This document shows, piece after piece, positions 7,016 through 8,911 of a stretch of 8,911 nucleotides of DNA. The stretch is taken from assembly GCA_003523545.1 (NCBI GenBank), contig DQAM01000046.1, positions 1 through 8,911 on the forward strand. The letters run 5' to 3'. The stretch is from Dysgonomonas sp. (GTDB taxonomy: Bacteria; Bacteroidota; Bacteroidia; Bacteroidales; Dysgonomonadaceae). Made by a program: the position numbers and the translations under genes. Positions within the stretch are counted from its first letter, which is position 1, and every line of letters starts with the position of its first letter. The notes under the pieces were generated by a model that did no database searches, had not been told where the DNA came from, and was given only the letters and a program-made list of their open reading frames with translations.

Positions 7016-7035
7016 GCGGATTTTATTGATGCATT

Positions 7036-8911
7036 ATGACTGAAAATAGCAGGCACAGGGTGCCGTTCGGGGTTTTAGGAATTTTGATGGCAATCGGTGT
7101 AGTGTACGGGGATATAGGTACCTCGCCGTTGTATGTGATGAAGTCCATTCTGGAAAATCTACCTGATGGACAATTGACTCGTCCCGATTATATCCTGGGA
7201 GCGGTTTCGTGTGTTATCTGGACTTTAACTATACAAACTACCGTTAAATATGTTATCCTCACCCTAAAAGCCGATAATAATGGAGAAGGGGGTATTCTTG
7301 CTCTTTACGCCCTTATCAGGCAGAAATACAAATGGGCTTATTTTATAGCTGCTATAGGGGCGGCGACCTTACTTGCCGACGGTGTTATCACTCCGGCGAT
7401 TACTGTTATCACTTCGATGGAAGGACTCAACCACCTTGTTCCTGAGATACCTATTGTACCTGCGACTATTGCAATCATTGCGGGAATTTTTCTTATACAG
7501 CCTTTAGGCACCGGTTCGCTCGGTAAATACTTCGGTTCCTATATGGTACTTTGGTTTGTAATGATGGGGGTAGTAGGACTGAGCCAGTTTGTGCACGATT
7601 TCAGTGTAATAAAAGCTTTTAATCCTGTTTATGCTGTCCGCTTTCTCATAGAAGCTCCTCATACACTCTATATTCTGGGTGCTGTTTTCATGTGTACTAC
7701 AGGAGCAGAAGCCTTATATTCCGACTTGGGGCACACCGGTCTGAAAAATATACGGGTATCCTGGGGATTTGTTAAAACGATGTTGATTATCAACTATCTC
7801 GGACAAGCAGCCTGGATCATAAATAATCCGGAAATCATAGAAAAAGGCGTGAATCCTTTTTTCAGAATGATGCCCGAGTGGTTCAGTTTCGGCGGAGTAG
7901 CTATGGCCACCCTGGCCGCCATCATTGCCAGCCAGGCACTTATAAGCGGGTCTTATACGGTCATCAGTGAAGCCATATCCCTGAATCTCTGGCCCAATGT
8001 GAAGATCAAGTATCCGACAAATATAAAAGGGCAGATGTATATACCTTCCGTTAATTTCACATTGATGGCGGTTTGTATCATTGTGGTGCTCATGTTCCGG
8101 TCATCTTCGAATATGGAGGCCGCTTACGGTCTGTCTATAACGTTGAGCATGCTTATGACGACTTTTCTTTTGTTTCTCTATTTTAGAAAGATGAACAAGC
8201 CCCTTTGGTTCAGTGTCATTGTTACACTGTTCTTCTTTGTGATTGAATTCGGTTTCTTCATTGCCAATATGCAGAAGTTTATGCATGGCGGATTCGCTTC
8301 GCTCCTGATTGCGGGAACTGTACTTCTGCTGATGTACTCCTGGTACAACGGACGCCGTATCAAAAGACATTACACGACTTATGACCAAATCGATAGGTCA
8401 TATCTCAACAGAATCGAGCAGATAAGCCAGGACAAAGAGATACCCCGCACTGCGACCAATCTTATTTATATTACGGCCGCAAACAATAAAAATGCACTGG
8501 AGAGTAAGATTACTTATTCACTTTTTAATAAATTCCCTAAAAGAGCTGATACCTATTGGTTTGTAAGAATTAAAAGGACGGACAGCCCTTATGAATTCAG
8601 TTATTCGGTGAAAACATTTGTACCGGGGAAGATTTTCCGTATCGATTTACGATTGGGCTTCAAAGTAGAGGTTCATACCGATAAGTATGTCCGCCTTATC
8701 ATGTACCAGATGGCAGAACAGAACGAAGTAAATTTATCTTCCCGCTACGAATCGATGAAAGGGGTGAGGGGTGATTTCCGCTTCATCGTGGTCGACCGTA
8801 TATTCAGAAATATCGAACTCGAACCAGCACAGCGTATTATCCTTTCACTTTATAACATGATAAAGCGTATATCGACAACGGATACGAGTATGCTCGACCT
8901 CGATCCTTCGC
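7036..8911 (+). CDS. kup: Kup/HAK-type potassium transporter, cut at the right edge
   Basis: Six hundred and twenty-five codons are open to the window edge with no stop, so the 3' end is missing; the family is usually about 620-670 residues, so little is lost. Kup is an inner membrane transporter that takes up potassium together with protons. The N-terminal signature Gly21-Val-Val-Tyr-Gly-Asp-Ile-Gly-Thr-Ser-Pro-Leu-Tyr is clear, followed by Leu-Ala-Asp115-Gly-Val-Ile-Thr-Pro and Thr-Gly-Ala-Glu225-Ala-Leu-Tyr-Ser-Asp-Leu-Gly-His. Asp26, Asp115 and Glu225 sit at acidic positions that are conserved in the family and linked to transport. About 12 hydrophobic helices fill residues 11-435, and a soluble cytoplasmic tail follows from about 440. 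The ATG at 7036 is the first start after an in-frame stop at 7027-7029. A likely promoter element lies just upstream, so expression is probably separate from the genes before it. Confidence 0.95.
   Translation, partial: MTENSRHRVPFGVLGILMAIGVVYGDIGTSPLYVMKSILENLPDGQLTRPDYILGAVSCVIWTLTIQTTVKYVILTLKADNNGEGGILALYALIRQKYKWAYFIAAIGAATLLADGVITPAITVITSMEGLNHLVPEIPIVPATIAIIAGIFLIQPLGTGSLGKYFGSYMVLWFVMMGVVGLSQFVHDFSVIKAFNPVYAVRFLIEAPHTLYILGAVFMCTTGAEALYSDLGHTGLKNIRVSWGFVKTMLIINYLGQAAWIINNPEIIEKGVNPFFRMMPEWFSFGGVAMATLAAIIASQALISGSYTVISEAISLNLWPNVKIKYPTNIKGQMYIPSVNFTLMAVCIIVVLMFRSSSNMEAAYGLSITLSMLMTTFLLFLYFRKMNKPLWFSVIVTLFFFVIEFGFFIANMQKFMHGGFASLLIAGTVLLLMYSWYNGRRIKRHYTTYDQIDRSYLNRIEQISQDKEIPRTATNLIYITAANNKNALESKITYSLFNKFPKRADTYWFVRIKRTDSPYEFSYSVKTFVPGKIFRIDLRLGFKVEVHTDKYVRLIMYQMAEQNEVNLSSRYESMKGVRGDFRFIVVDRIFRNIELEPAQRIILSLYNMIKRISTTDTSMLDLDPS

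Noticed and set aside
8101..8388. Minus-strand open frame of 95 codons opposite kup
   Set aside because: The plus strand carries a clear continuous Kup coding sequence here; the antisense product shows no domain and no start context.
1..8911. CRISPR array, tRNA, rRNA, insertion sequence or phage genes
   Set aside because: No regularly spaced repeats, no cloverleaf, no transposase or integrase-like frame, and no flanking inverted repeats were seen on reading both strands by eye.

Overview
The window looks like a chromosomal segment from a member of the Bacteroidales (phylum Bacteroidota). The genus cannot be fixed from the sequence. The reasons are: a DUF4292 lipoprotein directly followed by an EnvC-like LytM protein; starts that are mostly preceded by A-rich sequence rather than Shine-Dalgarno motifs; a TAnnTTTG-type promoter element; and protein families (FdtA-type cupins, a FdtB-type aminotransferase, Kup) in versions that read like Bacteroidales proteins. 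GC content, counted by eye on sample rows, varies from about 30 to 58 percent.

All seven genes lie on the plus strand and are tightly packed. Positions 78-2288 hold an envelope pair: a lipoprotein whose fold pattern resembles LolB, then a coiled-coil LytM amidase activator with a degenerate metal site. Positions 2273-4100 hold a tandem FdtA-like sugar ketoisomerase, overlapping the EnvC gene by 16 bases, and a FemAB/GNAT-like acyltransferase, overlapping the ketoisomerase by 17 bases. Positions 4115-5797 encode a cationic-amino-acid-transporter-type APC permease. Positions 5812-6912 encode a DegT/FdtB-type PLP aminotransferase. After a 123-base gap, the only sizeable gene-free stretch, comes a Kup potassium transporter that runs off the right edge. 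No stretch over 300 bases lacks a gene.

Genes 1 to 6 are separated by at most 14 bases or overlap, and no terminator is visible between them, so one transcript is likely. The ketoisomerase, acyltransferase and aminotransferase can be read as the last three steps to a nucleotide-linked 3-acylamino-3,6-dideoxyhexose (Fuc3N or Qui3N type), starting from dTDP-4-keto-6-deoxyglucose made elsewhere. Such sugars go into surface glycans, which fits with envelope genes as upstream neighbours. The permease inside this set is not explained by that pathway. The Kup gene probably has its own promoter in the gap.

I saw no CRISPR array, tRNA, rRNA, insertion sequence or phage gene. The most interesting points are the LolB-like pattern in the DUF4292 protein, the asymmetric double cupin, and the amino-sugar genes mixed with an amino acid permease and a FemAB-like enzyme.
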